Source of the DNA: Cyclobacterium sp. SYSU L10401
Lineage (GTDB): Bacteria; Bacteroidota; Bacteroidia; Cytophagales; Cyclobacteriaceae
Direction: 5' to 3'
Length of the DNA: 64,000 bases
Assembly: GCF_010993705.1 (NCBI RefSeq)
Contig: NZ_WOFO01000005.1
Span: 282,896 to 346,895, forward strand
The stretch's first letter is position 1, and the number at the start of each line of letters is the position of its first letter. The notes under the pieces were generated by a model that was given only the letters and a program-made list of their open reading frames with translations, was not told where the DNA came from and did not search any database. This document shows, piece by piece, positions 7,513 to 18,900 of this stretch. The translations under genes and the position numbers were made by a program.

Positions 7513-9765
7513 ATGACGATTATGGATTACCTAGCAAACCTGAATCCCCCACAAAAAGCAGCAGTAGAAAGAACAGAAGGGCCGGTCATGATCATTGCCG
7601 GTGCCGGTTCGGGTAAAACCAGGGTGTTGACCATCCGGATCGCCCACCTGATCCATGCCAGGCAGGTGGATCCCTTTCAGATTCTTTCCCTGACTTTTAC
7701 CAATAAAGCGGCCAATGAAATGAAGCAACGCATTGAAAGGCTTATTGGACTGGAAGCCAGGAATACCTGGATGGGGACATTTCATTCGGTTTTTGCAAAA
7801 ATACTTCGGGTGGAAGCCCATAAGCTGGGCTATCCAGGAAATTTCACCATTTATGATGCCGACGACAGTAAATCCCTTATTCGCTCCATCGTCAAGGAAA
7901 TGCGACTCGATGACAAGGTTTACAAGGCCAATACGGTGCTGTCCAGAATTTCGGGAGCCAAGAATCGCCTGATCTCCTGGGAAACCTATATCAACGACCC
8001 CTTCATTCTTGCTGACGACGAAGCTGCCATGAAACCTAAGGTGGGGGAAATCTATAAAAATTACCAAAAAAGGCTTTTTCGATCATCTGCCATGGATTTT
8101 GATGATCTCCTTTTCAATACCAATGTGCTTTTCAGGGATCATCCTGATGTCCTGAATAAGTACCAGCAACGCTTCCGATATGTGATGGTGGATGAATTTC
8201 AGGATACCAATCTTTCCCAATACCTGATCACCAAAAAACTGGCTGCTGTGCACCAAAATATTTGTGTGGTGGGTGATGATGCCCAATCCATTTATGCCTT
8301 TCGGGGTGCAGATATTCAAAATATATTAAATTTTGAAAAAGATTATCCGGACCTTTTTGTGGTCAAACTGGAGCAAAACTACCGTTCCACCAAAAATATT
8401 GTAGAGACAGCCAATTCCATCATTGCCAAAAATAAGTCCCAACTGAAAAAAAACGTGTGGACCCAAAACGAAAACGGGGACCTGATCGAACTGATGAAAG
8501 CCTCATCAGACAATGAGGAGGGGAGAATGGTGGCCACCACCATATTTGAAGAAAAAAACAACAAAAAGCTTAATAACAGTGATTTTGCCATCCTGTACAG
8601 AACCAATTCCCAATCCAGATCCATGGAGGAAGCCCTTAGGAAATTGGGAATTGCCTACAGAATCATCGGAGGCCTCTCCTTTTACCAGAGAAGGGAAATC
8701 AAAGACCTGATGGGCTACTTCAGGTATGTGGTCAACCAGGAGGACGAAGAGGCTTTTAAACGCATCATCAATTATCCCAAAAGGGGAATTGGCAATACGA
8801 GTGTTGAAAAAATGATGGTGGCCGCTTATGAGCATGACATACCCTTGTGGGAAGTCATTACCAACAGCAAAAGCTTCCTGCCAGGCCGGGCTGCCAATGC
8901 CGTAGAAGACTTTTGTACGACTATCAGAAGTTTTAAAATAGAAACAGAAAGAAAAGATGCCTTTGAGGCCGCTACAAGCATCGCCAAACAATCCGGTCTG
9001 CTGAGGGAGTTGTACGAAGACAAAACCATAGAAGGGTTAAACCGCTATGAAAACGTACAGGAGCTGCTGAATGCCATCAAGGAATATGTAGACAATCCGG
9101 AGAATGAGGATAAATCATTGGGTGCTTTTTTGCAGGAAATCGCTTTGCTTACCGATGAAGACCAAAATAAGGACAACCAGGACACCGTGACCCTGATGAC
9201 CATCCACTCCTCCAAGGGGCTGGAGTTTAAATATGTATTCGTAGTAGGCATGGAAGAAGATCTTTTTCCTTCTCAGATGATGATGCAGAGCAGGGAGGAC
9301 CTGGAAGAAGAAAGGAGACTCTTTTATGTGGCTTCTACCCGCGCCATGGACAAGCTTTACCTGAGCTATGCCCTGACCCGTTACAGGTACGGCAGGTTAT
9401 TGAATTGTGAGCCCAGCAGATTTTTGGAAGAAATTGATCCTTCATTTATTAAGGTGAACAAAAAACTGAGCTCCCAGCTGTCCGGCAGTTTCAGGGAAAG
9501 CGAAGGGAGCCGGGGTTTTGTGGGTATCAAAAAACCTGCTGTCAGGAACACTACTGCCAGGGTACACAGCCCAAGCCCGGACTTCAAACCATCCAATACC
9601 AATCATTTAGCAGCAGGTAATAAAGTAGAACATCCCAAATTCGGGTTTGGAAAAGTAACATCCATAGAGACCGAAGGTGTTAACAGAAAAGCACATATTC
9701 ACTTCGACCATTTTGGAGATAAAACATTATTACTTAGCTTTGCAAAGCTTCGCATAGTAGATTAA
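7513..9765 (+). CDS. pcrA: UvrD/PcrA-type ATP-dependent DNA helicase
   Basis: This 750-residue superfamily 1A 3'-5' helicase acts in repair and replication restart. Walker A is IIAGAGSGKTR near residue 30, motif II is DEFQDTN, motif III is VGDDAQSIYAFRGA and motif IV/V includes QNYRSTKNIVE. The late motif TLMTIHSSKGLEFKYVFV and the arginine motif RRLFYVASTRA follow. The C-terminal 60 residues resemble the small PcrA/UvrD tail that touches RNA polymerase (GNKVEHPKFGFGKV). Length is normal. A second ATG at 7522 is an alternative start. The DUF4290 and murA genes follow on the same strand. Confidence 0.95.
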   Translation: MTIMDYLANLNPPQKAAVERTEGPVMIIAGAGSGKTRVLTIRIAHLIHARQVDPFQILSLTFTNKAANEMKQRIERLIGLEARNTWMGTFHSVFAKILRVEAHKLGYPGNFTIYDADDSKSLIRSIVKEMRLDDKVYKANTVLSRISGAKNRLISWETYINDPFILADDEAAMKPKVGEIYKNYQKRLFRSSAMDFDDLLFNTNVLFRDHPDVLNKYQQRFRYVMVDEFQDTNLSQYLITKKLAAVHQNICVVGDDAQSIYAFRGADIQNILNFEKDYPDLFVVKLEQNYRSTKNIVETANSIIAKNKSQLKKNVWTQNENGDLIELMKASSDNEEGRMVATTIFEEKNNKKLNNSDFAILYRTNSQSRSMEEALRKLGIAYRIIGGLSFYQRREIKDLMGYFRYVVNQEDEEAFKRIINYPKRGIGNTSVEKMMVAAYEHDIPLWEVITNSKSFLPGRAANAVEDFCTTIRSFKIETERKDAFEAATSIAKQSGLLRELYEDKTIEGLNRYENVQELLNAIKEYVDNPENEDKSLGAFLQEIALLTDEDQNKDNQDTVTLMTIHSSKGLEFKYVFVVGMEEDLFPSQMMMQSREDLEEERRLFYVASTRAMDKLYLSYALTRYRYGRLLNCEPSRFLEEIDPSFIKVNKKLSSQLSGSFRESEGSRGFVGIKKPAVRNTTARVHSPSPDFKPSNTNHLAAGNKVEHPKFGFGKVTSIETEGVNRKAHIHFDHFGDKTLLLSFAKLRIVD

Positions 9766-9860
9766 ATATTTTGATTGCGGATACCCAAAACATTTGAGAC
9801 TGGCTAATACATATTTTTTAGTATATTGACAAAAGTTCAGGAAACTTAAATGCAGGTATC

Positions 9861-10541
9861 ATGAGAGACAGTGAAAAGCCTAAAAGCAAAGTTATTTTGA
9901 AAGAATACGGAAAAAACATCCAGAAATTAGTGGATTACGTCAAAACGGTTACTGATCAGGATAAAAGGACGGAATATGCCTTTGCCCTGGTGGAGCTGAT
10001 GAAACAACTCAATCCCCAGCTAAAAAGTGAAAGTGACCAGAAATTATGGGACGACATGTACATCATGTCTGACTTTGAACTGGAGGTCAATGGCCCCTTT
10101 CCCATGCCTCCCAAAGAACTTCTCGGCAAGAAACCCAAACCGGTAGGCTATCCTGAGGGTGAAGTGAAATTCAAACATTACGGCAGGAACATAGAAAAAC
10201 TCATCGAAAAAGCAATCGAAATTGAGGATGATGAGGAGCAGGAAACAGCCCTGATCTATATCGGACAGCTGATGCGAAGTTTCCATTCCACCTGGAACAG
10301 GGAGAATTTTGATGATGCCATCATCTTGGATGATATCAAAACCCTTTCTAAGGGTAAGTTACATATCGACCTGGACAAGGTTAAAGAAAACGGACTTTTT
10401 GAAACCAGCATGAGAAGGGATTTCAAGAGCAATGTGACTGCCACCACCACATCCAATTCCAATAACAGCGGAGGGCGACGAAATTATAGTGGGGGAAAAA
10501 GAAGGAACAACAACCAAAACAGTAAAAAAAGAAGGAATTAA
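9861..10541 (+). CDS. DUF4290 family protein
   Basis: The 226-residue protein matches the Bacteroidota-specific DUF4290 family, which has no known function. The body (about 1-180) is helical with two related blocks beginning EYGKNIQKLVDYV and HYGRNIEKLIEKA, suggesting an internal duplication. The last 45 residues are Ser/Asn/Gly-rich and then strongly basic (GGRRNYSGGKRRNNNQNSKK), a possible nucleic-acid-binding tail. Its stop codon shares one base with the murA start (TAATG), so translation is coupled. The DUF4290-murA pairing is conserved in the phylum as far as I know, which hints at a link to cell-wall synthesis. Confidence 0.88.
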   Translation: MRDSEKPKSKVILKEYGKNIQKLVDYVKTVTDQDKRTEYAFALVELMKQLNPQLKSESDQKLWDDMYIMSDFELEVNGPFPMPPKELLGKKPKPVGYPEGEVKFKHYGRNIEKLIEKAIEIEDDEEQETALIYIGQLMRSFHSTWNRENFDDAIILDDIKTLSKGKLHIDLDKVKENGLFETSMRRDFKSNVTATTTSNSNNSGGRRNYSGGKRRNNNQNSKKRRN

Positions 10542-11848
10542 TGGCGTCATTTCGGGTAAAAGGAGGCACCCAACTCAAGGGTGAGATCACTCCTCAGGGG
10601 GCAAAAAATGAAGCCCTGCAAATACTTTGTGCAGTATTGCTTACTTCCGAGGAGGTCATCATCCACAAAATTCCCAATATTCGGGATGTAAATAAGCTGA
10701 TTGAGCTACTTTCTGCGATAGGAGTGGATGTGGAGAAAAAAGGACCCGAAAGTTATTCCTTCCGGGCAAAAAACATCAAGCTTTCCTACCTGGAAACCAG
10801 CGAATACCTGGAAAAAGCTTCAGGTCTGAGGGGATCGGTTATGCTTTTAGGTCCGCTCCTCAGCAGGTTTGGTAAGGGAAGGATTTCCAAACCTGGGGGG
10901 GATAAAATCGGTAGGCGGAGAATGGACACCCATTTTACCGGCTTTCAAAAACTGGGAGCAAAGTTTCATTACGATTCCAAAAAGGGCATTTACAAAATTG
11001 ATGGCAGTCAGCTGAAAGGAACCTATATGCTCCTGGATGAAGCTTCTGTTACAGGCACCGCCAATATCATCATGGCTGCAGCGATGGCCAAAGGGAAGAC
11101 CACCATTTACAACGCAGCCTGTGAGCCTTATATACAGCAACTCTGCCTGATGATCAACAGCATGGGAGGCAAAATCAAAGGCATCGGGTCAAACCTCCTG
11201 GATATAGAAGGTGTGGAAAGCTTGAAAGGCACCACCCACACCCTTCTTCCGGACATGATAGAAATAGGCTCATTTATCGGACTAGCAGCCATGACCCAAT
11301 CCGAAATCACCATTAAGGATGCCAGGGTAGATAAACTTGGCCTGATTCCGGAAACTTTTCAACGCCTGGGAATAAAACTTGAAATCAAAGGAGATGATAT
11401 CTTTATCCCCGCCAGTAAACATTACGAAATAGAGAACTTCATAGACGGTTCCATTCTGACCATTTCTGATGCCATATGGCCTGGATTCACTCCGGATTTG
11501 CTCAGCATTGTGTTGGTAGTGGCTACTCAGGCCAAAGGAACCGTATTGGTGCACCAAAAAATGTTTGAAAGCAGGCTGTTCTTTGTGGACAAATTGATTG
11601 ACATGGGTGCCCAGATCATTTTATGTGACCCACACAGGGCAACGGTGATTGGATTGGACAGGAAATATGCCCTCAAGGGTATCAGAATGACCTCTCCGGA
11701 CATCAGAGCGGGCGTGGCCCTTTTGATCGCCGCCTTGTCTGCTGATGGGACCTCCATTATAGATAATGTGGAGCAAATAGACCGTGGCTACCAGTATATT
11801 GACCAAAGGCTCAATAACCTGGGAGCAGATATTGTCAGATTTGATTAA
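10541..11848 (+). CDS. murA: UDP-N-acetylglucosamine 1-carboxyvinyltransferase with Asp in place of the catalytic Cys
   Basis: MurA transfers enolpyruvate from PEP to UDP-GlcNAc, the first committed step of peptidoglycan synthesis. The 435-residue sequence shows the K22/N23 pair (QGAKNEAL), the substrate region SVTGTANI and the C-terminal DIRAGVALLIAAL. The loop that in E. coli carries Cys115 (GGCxIG) reads GGDKIG here, with Asp at residue 121. Asp at this position is known from Mycobacterium and Chlamydia MurA, which are active and intrinsically fosfomycin resistant. The gene starts in the stop codon of the DUF4290 gene and ends 5 bp from the convergent porP-like gene. Confidence 0.95.
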   Translation: MASFRVKGGTQLKGEITPQGAKNEALQILCAVLLTSEEVIIHKIPNIRDVNKLIELLSAIGVDVEKKGPESYSFRAKNIKLSYLETSEYLEKASGLRGSVMLLGPLLSRFGKGRISKPGGDKIGRRRMDTHFTGFQKLGAKFHYDSKKGIYKIDGSQLKGTYMLLDEASVTGTANIIMAAAMAKGKTTIYNAACEPYIQQLCLMINSMGGKIKGIGSNLLDIEGVESLKGTTHTLLPDMIEIGSFIGLAAMTQSEITIKDARVDKLGLIPETFQRLGIKLEIKGDDIFIPASKHYEIENFIDGSILTISDAIWPGFTPDLLSIVLVVATQAKGTVLVHQKMFESRLFFVDKLIDMGAQIILCDPHRATVIGLDRKYALKGIRMTSPDIRAGVALLIAALSADGTSIIDNVEQIDRGYQYIDQRLNNLGADIVRFD

Positions 11849-11853
11849 ATCCC

Positions 11854-12879
11854 CTAAAACCTGAAACAAGGTATAATCGTGCTCCGCTTATTCCTCTCTT
11901 TGGGATCTCCATAAAGGAAAGAATACCGTATCGAAACTTCGTGTGCACCTGCTGAACTCCCCAAAGTGAGTTTGGAAGAGGTGAAATCATAGCTGTACCC
12001 GATGTCTATGCCGTTGTTGAGCACCAGTCCAAGCAAGCCAACAATGGATTCATTATTGGGAAGTTGGTATTTGACCGGAAACCCCCTGTACCAAATCCCC
12101 AATATGAGGGGTTCGATAAAAAGCTGGGCCCCGAGATCAAGTTGATTAAAAGGATCCTGGTGTTTGTAGTTAAATGCAAAGAATGCGGACCTTTCCTGCC
12201 TGGTATTGCTGTAGTAATTATTGATCATCCCTTCCCCCAAATTAAACTTGATACCCCCATGCGTGGAAAGTTTCATGGGAAGCTTGCTGATATTCCCATC
12301 TATAAAAGAGGTATTGGGTTCTGATAAGTGATGCCCCGAAATTCCAAACCAAAACATTTGGGTATGGAAAAGCATACCGAAATTATAATCCAGGAAATTG
12401 TGTTTATAATCGTGCACAAACAACTCTCCGCTAAAATCATCAATATACCCCCGTTCAATATCCAGTTGAGAGCCAAATATCAAATCCCCAAAATAGGCAT
12501 CCCTGGCAATAAAACTAGCCTGACCCCCAAATCTCAAATAGGTGTCAACACCCAAATGAAGCTTGTAAGAATAAGCTAACCCTACCTCATTGGTGCTCAA
12601 TCTGGATTGACTTTCCCGGGTTGAATTGAGAATCAGCCCAATACCGGAATTGATATCAAACATGTAGTGATCAATATAGGCCGAATAGGAAACGAAGGAG
12701 TGATCCAAACCCGGCCATTGATTCCTGTAATTGGCCCCTATCCGGGTGAGCTCGGTTGATCCTGTAAAGGCAGGGTTCAAATAGAGGGGCGCTGCATAGA
12801 ATTGGGAATATTGTACATCCTGTCCCCAGGAAAGTCCCCAAGCCATTAAAAAGACAATAAAAACTCCAAACTTTTTCAT
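11854..12879 (-). CDS. PorP/SprF family type IX secretion outer-membrane protein
   Basis: The 341-residue protein begins with a signal peptide (MKKFGVFIVFLMAWGLSWGQ) and continues with the family hallmark QYSQFYAAPLYLNPAFTG and repeated beta-strand segments expected of a membrane barrel. PorP/SprF proteins work with T9SS: SprF is needed to display the SprB adhesin in Flavobacterium. This gene lies 40 bp downstream of the giant SprB-repeat gene on the same strand, matching the sprB-sprF arrangement. I chose the ATG at 12879 over a TTG three codons earlier because it starts the signal peptide directly. Confidence 0.93.
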   Translation of the reverse strand: MKKFGVFIVFLMAWGLSWGQDVQYSQFYAAPLYLNPAFTGSTELTRIGANYRNQWPGLDHSFVSYSAYIDHYMFDINSGIGLILNSTRESQSRLSTNEVGLAYSYKLHLGVDTYLRFGGQASFIARDAYFGDLIFGSQLDIERGYIDDFSGELFVHDYKHNFLDYNFGMLFHTQMFWFGISGHHLSEPNTSFIDGNISKLPMKLSTHGGIKFNLGEGMINNYYSNTRQERSAFFAFNYKHQDPFNQLDLGAQLFIEPLILGIWYRGFPVKYQLPNNESIVGLLGLVLNNGIDIGYSYDFTSSKLTLGSSAGAHEVSIRYSFLYGDPKERNKRSTIIPCFRF

Positions 12880-12919
12880 TTCTGCCAAATATTTAGTTGA
12901 TTAAAAAATATATTTCCCC

Positions 12920-15900
12920 TTAGTAAATCAGCGTAAACACACCTGTTTTAGTCCCTGCCTCTCCATCTACAGAAACATAATTGATTTTATACACATAATT
13001 TCCGTTGGGGCTCATCTTGCCATTCAATCTTCCGTCCCAGCCTGAATCTTCCTGACTAAAGGAAGAGTACACCAATTCTCCCCACTTATTGAAAATATGC
13101 ATTTCAAAATCTGTTATGCCCCTTAGCTTGGGTAAAAAGCGATCATTCAACCCATCGTCATTGGGTGAAAAGGCATTCGGAATCAGTATCCTGTAGGAGG
13201 CCACCACTTCCACTGTGCGGCTGGTTTCCGAAACACAACCCAGTACATCAAAAGTGGTTAAACTTATGGTGTAGGTGCCGGGTTTGGAATAGCTATGGAT
13301 GGGATGTTGGTCATTGCTCTTACTGCCATCCCCGAAATCCCATTCCCAGGTAAATACATTTCCCAGGGTTTGGTCTCTGAATTGGACCGGATCATTGACA
13401 AGGATTTCACCTTCCACCCCGGTAGATATTACCGTATATAAGAACTCAGCCTCAGAAAAAGCCAGGGGCATGGTCACCACCTCAGCCACTTCAATGCTGC
13501 ATCCGCTTTCATCGGTAACCCGCACCTCCACAACACCATCCTCGAAAAACTGGGTTTCCATTACATTCTGGTCTCCGGTATTCCACGAAATTTGGTAGGC
13601 TTCGCCGGTTCCTCCGTTAATTTCAATCCAGGCCTCGCCTGTTAGCACTTTAAGCTCACAATCCACATCAAACCTGGTGAATAGTTCCACCTCCAGGGGA
13701 GCCGGCTCCTCTATTACAATGGTGTTCACCTGAGTACAATTGTTGTCATCGGTCACAAGGACAGTGTAACTACCTGCTTGAAGGCCATTTCTGTTTTGCG
13801 TACCCAGCTCCGGAGCATCACTCCAGGTAATCCTGTAGGGCTGAACCCCTCCGGTGATTTCCAAATTGATGAATCCATTTTCATCGCCATGGCAGGCAAG
13901 CATTTCTGTCTGTGATATGGTCACATCAAGAAGTTCGGGTTCAGCCACCGTATAGGTACCCCCTGTAGAACAGCCCATCCTATCGGTAACCATCACAGAA
14001 TAGGAACCCGGCTCCAGGTTACGGATATCCTTGCTCGTCGCCCCATTGGACCAGGCAAAAGTATAAGGAGCGGTTCCTCCACTTACTTCAAGAAAAATAC
14101 TCCCATTACCATTGCCCTGGCAGTCTACATCTGTTATGGTTTCATATACATTCAGGATTTCCGGTTCACGGACCTGATAGGCAGCCGATGTGACACAGCC
14201 TGCCTCATCGGTGATGGTGGCAGTATAGATGCCTGGTCCTAGACCCGATATTGACAGTTGGTCCTCCACCCCATTGCTCCAGGCGATCTGGAATGGGCTG
14301 GAGTCTGGCTGAATGCGGATGCTAATGCTTCCATCCCTGGCACCAAAACAGGATACACCCTGTATGTCTTCCAGACTGACATGCAGGTCCCTTGACCGGA
14401 TGATTTCTACATCCCTTCTCACCACACAACCTTTTGCATCCGTCACATCCACGCTATAGGTGCCGGGGTTCAGGTTCTCAATGGTGGAAGTGGTCGCTCC
14501 ATTGGACCACAAAAATGAATAAGGTGCCATCCCTCCGCTAACCGTCACGCTGGCTTCTCCCCTTTCATTGACGCTGCAAACACCCAGTTTACCAGAAATG
14601 GACACATCCATCGGAGAAGAAGGCGGAGGCACCTCAAAAGCCTGAATTACGGTACAGCCCATGGCATCAGTAACAGTCACCTCGTAATTTCCAGGTGCCA
14701 TGTCATACAGGTCTTTTGCGGTAGCTCCATGAGACCATGCGTACTGGTAAGGAGCAGTACCCCCGCTTACCTCCAGATTTAAGGTTACCACATCCTCCAC
14801 AAAACACAGTTCGAAAGTTCCGCTACCAGACACGGTCAATGCTTCCTCAGGCTCTTGGACCTGAAAAGTATAGCTATCAAAACAAGATTGCCCATCCAAT
14901 ACGAAAGCGGTATATTGTCCTGCCCGCAATCCTGATATGGCTGTCCCCGTCATGCCATTGCTCCATTGAACACGTGGCTCACCGGTACCCCCGGTAATTT
15001 CCAGGTCTATGGCACCGTCTGCACCCATTTTACAGGAAACATCAGTTATGGTGGCTGCTACCCCTACCGGCTCTGGCTCTTCTATCACAATACTATCTGT
15101 CCACAAACAGCCCTTTGCATCCCTTACCTGCACCTGATATGCTCCCCCACTTTTGTTGGAAATAGAACTGGTAATTTCCCCTGAAGACCAATTAAAACTG
15201 TATGGGGCAGTCCCCCCTGAAACCACCAGGTTGATACCGCCTCTCTCCTCCCCGGCGCAACGCACATCCGTTACCAAAGGAACCACCGATAAGGGAGCTG
15301 AAGGTTCTGATACTTCGTATTCCCTTTGAATAGTGCAACCATTGGCATCCTCGATCAAGGCCAGGTACCTGCCTGCCTCCAAATTTTGTATGGACAGTCC
15401 GCTTCCTATTTCCAGACCAGTAGCAAGGGATTCCCACCTGACAGCATAAGAACCGTTTCCGCCACTTATATCCAGCCGAATCTCCCCGTCATTGCCCCCA
15501 AAACAACTAACAGCTTGTACATCTGCCTGCACCAGCAAAGCATCCGGCTGGACGACCAATACCTGATCCCTAATCTTACAACCATTGCTATCAGTGACTA
15601 TAATTTCATAATTCCCTGGCGCCATACCTGTTCTTTCAGAAAGGGTATTGCCGTCTGACCAGCGGTATTGATAAGGGGCTGTACCACCTTCCACCCGCAA
15701 ATTAACTGCTCCGTCATTCGCAGTATAACAGCTTACATCCTGTACATCTGCATCCAGCTGCAGCGGTAAAGGCTCTTCCACAACTACCTCCTGAGGAGCA
15801 GAGGTACAGCCATTGGCATCCATTACCATTACCTGATAGGTATTGGCAGCTAACCCATTGACCACCATGCCCGGGTATTGGATTCCGTTGATCACCAAAC

Positions 15901-18900
15901 GGTAATCCGGGTTTCCGCCGGAACCTGTGGCCGTAATTTGGCCATTCTGCGAACCGGTACAGCTTACATTTTCCACAGCAAAAGTAAATTCCACTGGCTC
16001 AGGTTCCACCAATACATATTCCTGGGTCAGGAGGCAGTTATTTTCATCCCTTACCTCCACCCGGTAACTTCCGGCACCAAGCCCTGAAATATGCCTCCCG
16101 GTGCCCAGCTCTTCATCAGCTGCATTCAACCACCTGTAGGTGAAACTTCCTGTCCCACCGGAAGCCAGCACGCTGATGGAACCATCTTCCCCTCCAAAAC
16201 AGCTGACATCCATTGCATTTTCGGTGAAAAGGTTTAAAGGATCCGGCGATGCGATGCTAATATCTTCCTGCCAGCTACAGCCTGCATCATCTACCACCTC
16301 AAATGTGTATACTCCGGTAGCCACTCCGGAAAAAGTAAGGTCTCCGGCAAGTGCCAGTGTCCTTTCTTCCCCGTTAAAGTTAATCCTGTATGGGGCAGTT
16401 CCGCCACTCAGGTTCAGACTGACCGTTGCCTCGTCTCCATGACAGGCCAAGTCCTCAGGAAAAATGACCTGCCCTTGCAAGGGAGCTGCAGGTTGTCCTA
16501 CAGTTATTGAAATGTCTTCAGACCGGCAGCTGCCATTCATGGCAAACGCGGTGTAGGTTCCGGCAGTTAATCCACTGATGTCGGTTCCGGATACTTCCAC
16601 TCCATTAAAAAATATCCTGTAGCCTGATCCGGTACCCCCCGAAACCAAAAACTCCACTCCACCATCACTGCCTCCAAAACAAGAAACAGCTTCACTGACG
16701 GCGTCCAGTTCCACAGCAGCAGGTGCCTCAATTTGCACCGTATCGGTCAGGTCACCACAAGCCCCATCTGCAATGGCATACCGGTAATAGCCCGGTGCTA
16801 CATCCAGCAGCAGGGTCTCGTCTTCAAGGGAAGGCGAGGGTGCAAAGTCTATCCCGTCCGTAGAATAGAACCAGGAAATGCGATATGGCTTCAACCCACC
16901 GGTAATTTGAAGGTCTATGGTAGTAGTTCCTCCAAAGCAGCTTATGGCCGGTGCCGTGACGGCTGCCTGCAAGGGCAGGGGTTGCTGCAAGGTTTTGGAT
17001 GGAATATCCAGTATACAACCATTGGCATCCGTTACCTCAAAATCGTAGGTCACATCGGCCATTAGTCCTCCAATATGGAGTACTTCATCTTCAGTTGTTG
17101 CATAGGTATTCCCATTCACCACCACGGTATAGGGTGCAGTTCCTCCTTCCAGAACCAAAGACAGGCTGCCGTCTGCAGCTTCATAGCAACTCAAATCCTG
17201 CCAGGAAAAGTCCTTTAATGCTAAAGGAGCCGCCGGTTGTTCTACGGTGATAAATACTTCTTCGGAAACACAACCGCTGATGTTGTCCTGCGCATAAACT
17301 GAATAGGTCCCGGCCTGAGCCATAAAGCTGTCCCCAAATACCTGGCTTCCGTTGACAAAAAAAGTAAAGCTATCCTTTCCTGGCGAACTGGCTGAAAGGA
17401 TAACCTGTGCCGTCCCTCCATAACAGGAAATCGCTTCAGCAGAAAAGTTGATATCAATCTCGTTTGCGTCCTCAATGGTAACTTCCTCTGAGAGCAACAA
17501 ACAGGAAGAGGCATCCGTCACAGTATACCGGTACTCGCCGGCTTGTATACCGGTGAGGTTACGGTCGGTTTCCGGAAGGATTTGCCAGGAACCGGCAGAA
17601 GGCTCAAACTTTTCCCAGGTATATACATAGGGCAGGGTCCCTCCTTCCACTGTAAGTTCCAGGTAGGTAGTGCCCCCGGCACAAAGGACCAACCCTGCTT
17701 CTAAATCTGCAGTCAAAAGGTCCGGTTGGGTAATGGTAATGGTTTCTGAAATGGTACAATTATCATTGTCATCCCAAACTTCCAATGTGTAGGTTCCTGA
17801 TAAAAGGCCTGAATAGTCATAGGTTTCATTGGCCTCTAATCCCACCAATGGAATCCCGGTTCCTCCATCCGGAGTAAGCACTGCCCGGTAATTGGGTCTT
17901 CCCCCATTTATTACAAAGCTCAGGGATCCTGAAGGATCTCCATAACAAGTGACTGGAATCACCTCCAGTTGCTCGATGGCGAGCGGGCTATCGGGTTCAG
18001 TGATTTCAATTACCTGTGGTTCGGATTGGCAACCCCTATTGTCCTGCAGCCAAACCTGATAAAAACCAGGATTCAGATTGAAAAATGAGGTTTGACTTCC
18101 CTGGCTCACCCCGTTGATCCAAACAGAGAAGGTCCTGCCAGCCTGCACCGAAGGGGATAAAATTTCCAAGCTGCCATCGGAAGCTCCAAAACAAGAAATA
18201 TCCTGCTGGCTGCTGGTAAAGGTCGGAAGTGTGACAGCCTCAACTGTAAAATCTCCTTCCAGCAACGGACAGGATGAATCCTCCAACTGCCAGGAATAAT
18301 TACCGGGTTCCAAATCTTCGAAGGTATAGGTACCGGAAATTTCATCATCATGGCTCATGAGGTAGCCATTGGAGCCGCTCACCGACAACCTTTTTCCGGG
18401 ATTTCCTCCACTAAACGTAATGGTAAACAAACCCAAATCACCGTTGCAAACGGGTTGATCCAAATCAGTATCATGAATGATGGGCTCAGGGGAGGTGATG
18501 ACATAATCAGGGGAAGTAACGGTGCATCCTCCGGAATAGACTATTTCCATAAAATAAGTCCCTGCTATCAGATTCCCCAGGTTACTGTCCGCCACAGGAC
18601 TTTTTCCACCCACAGCCGTTTCCCTATACCATTGTACCGTATAAGCGCCTGTGCCTCCGGTAACGCTATAGGTAATGGCTCCATCATCTTCTCCAAAGCA
18701 GGAGACATGTGCGCTTACCTCCGCATCAAAAACAGGAGGGTCGGGTTCATCTATGGTAATGACATCAAAATCCTGACAACCTGAAGCATCATCTACCCTA
18801 ACATCATAATCCCCTGCTGGTAAACCTGCTAAAATTGATCCTGAAGCTTCTTCCCAAACTCCACCATTGAGCACATAAAAGGTATAGCCGGGCACTCCTC

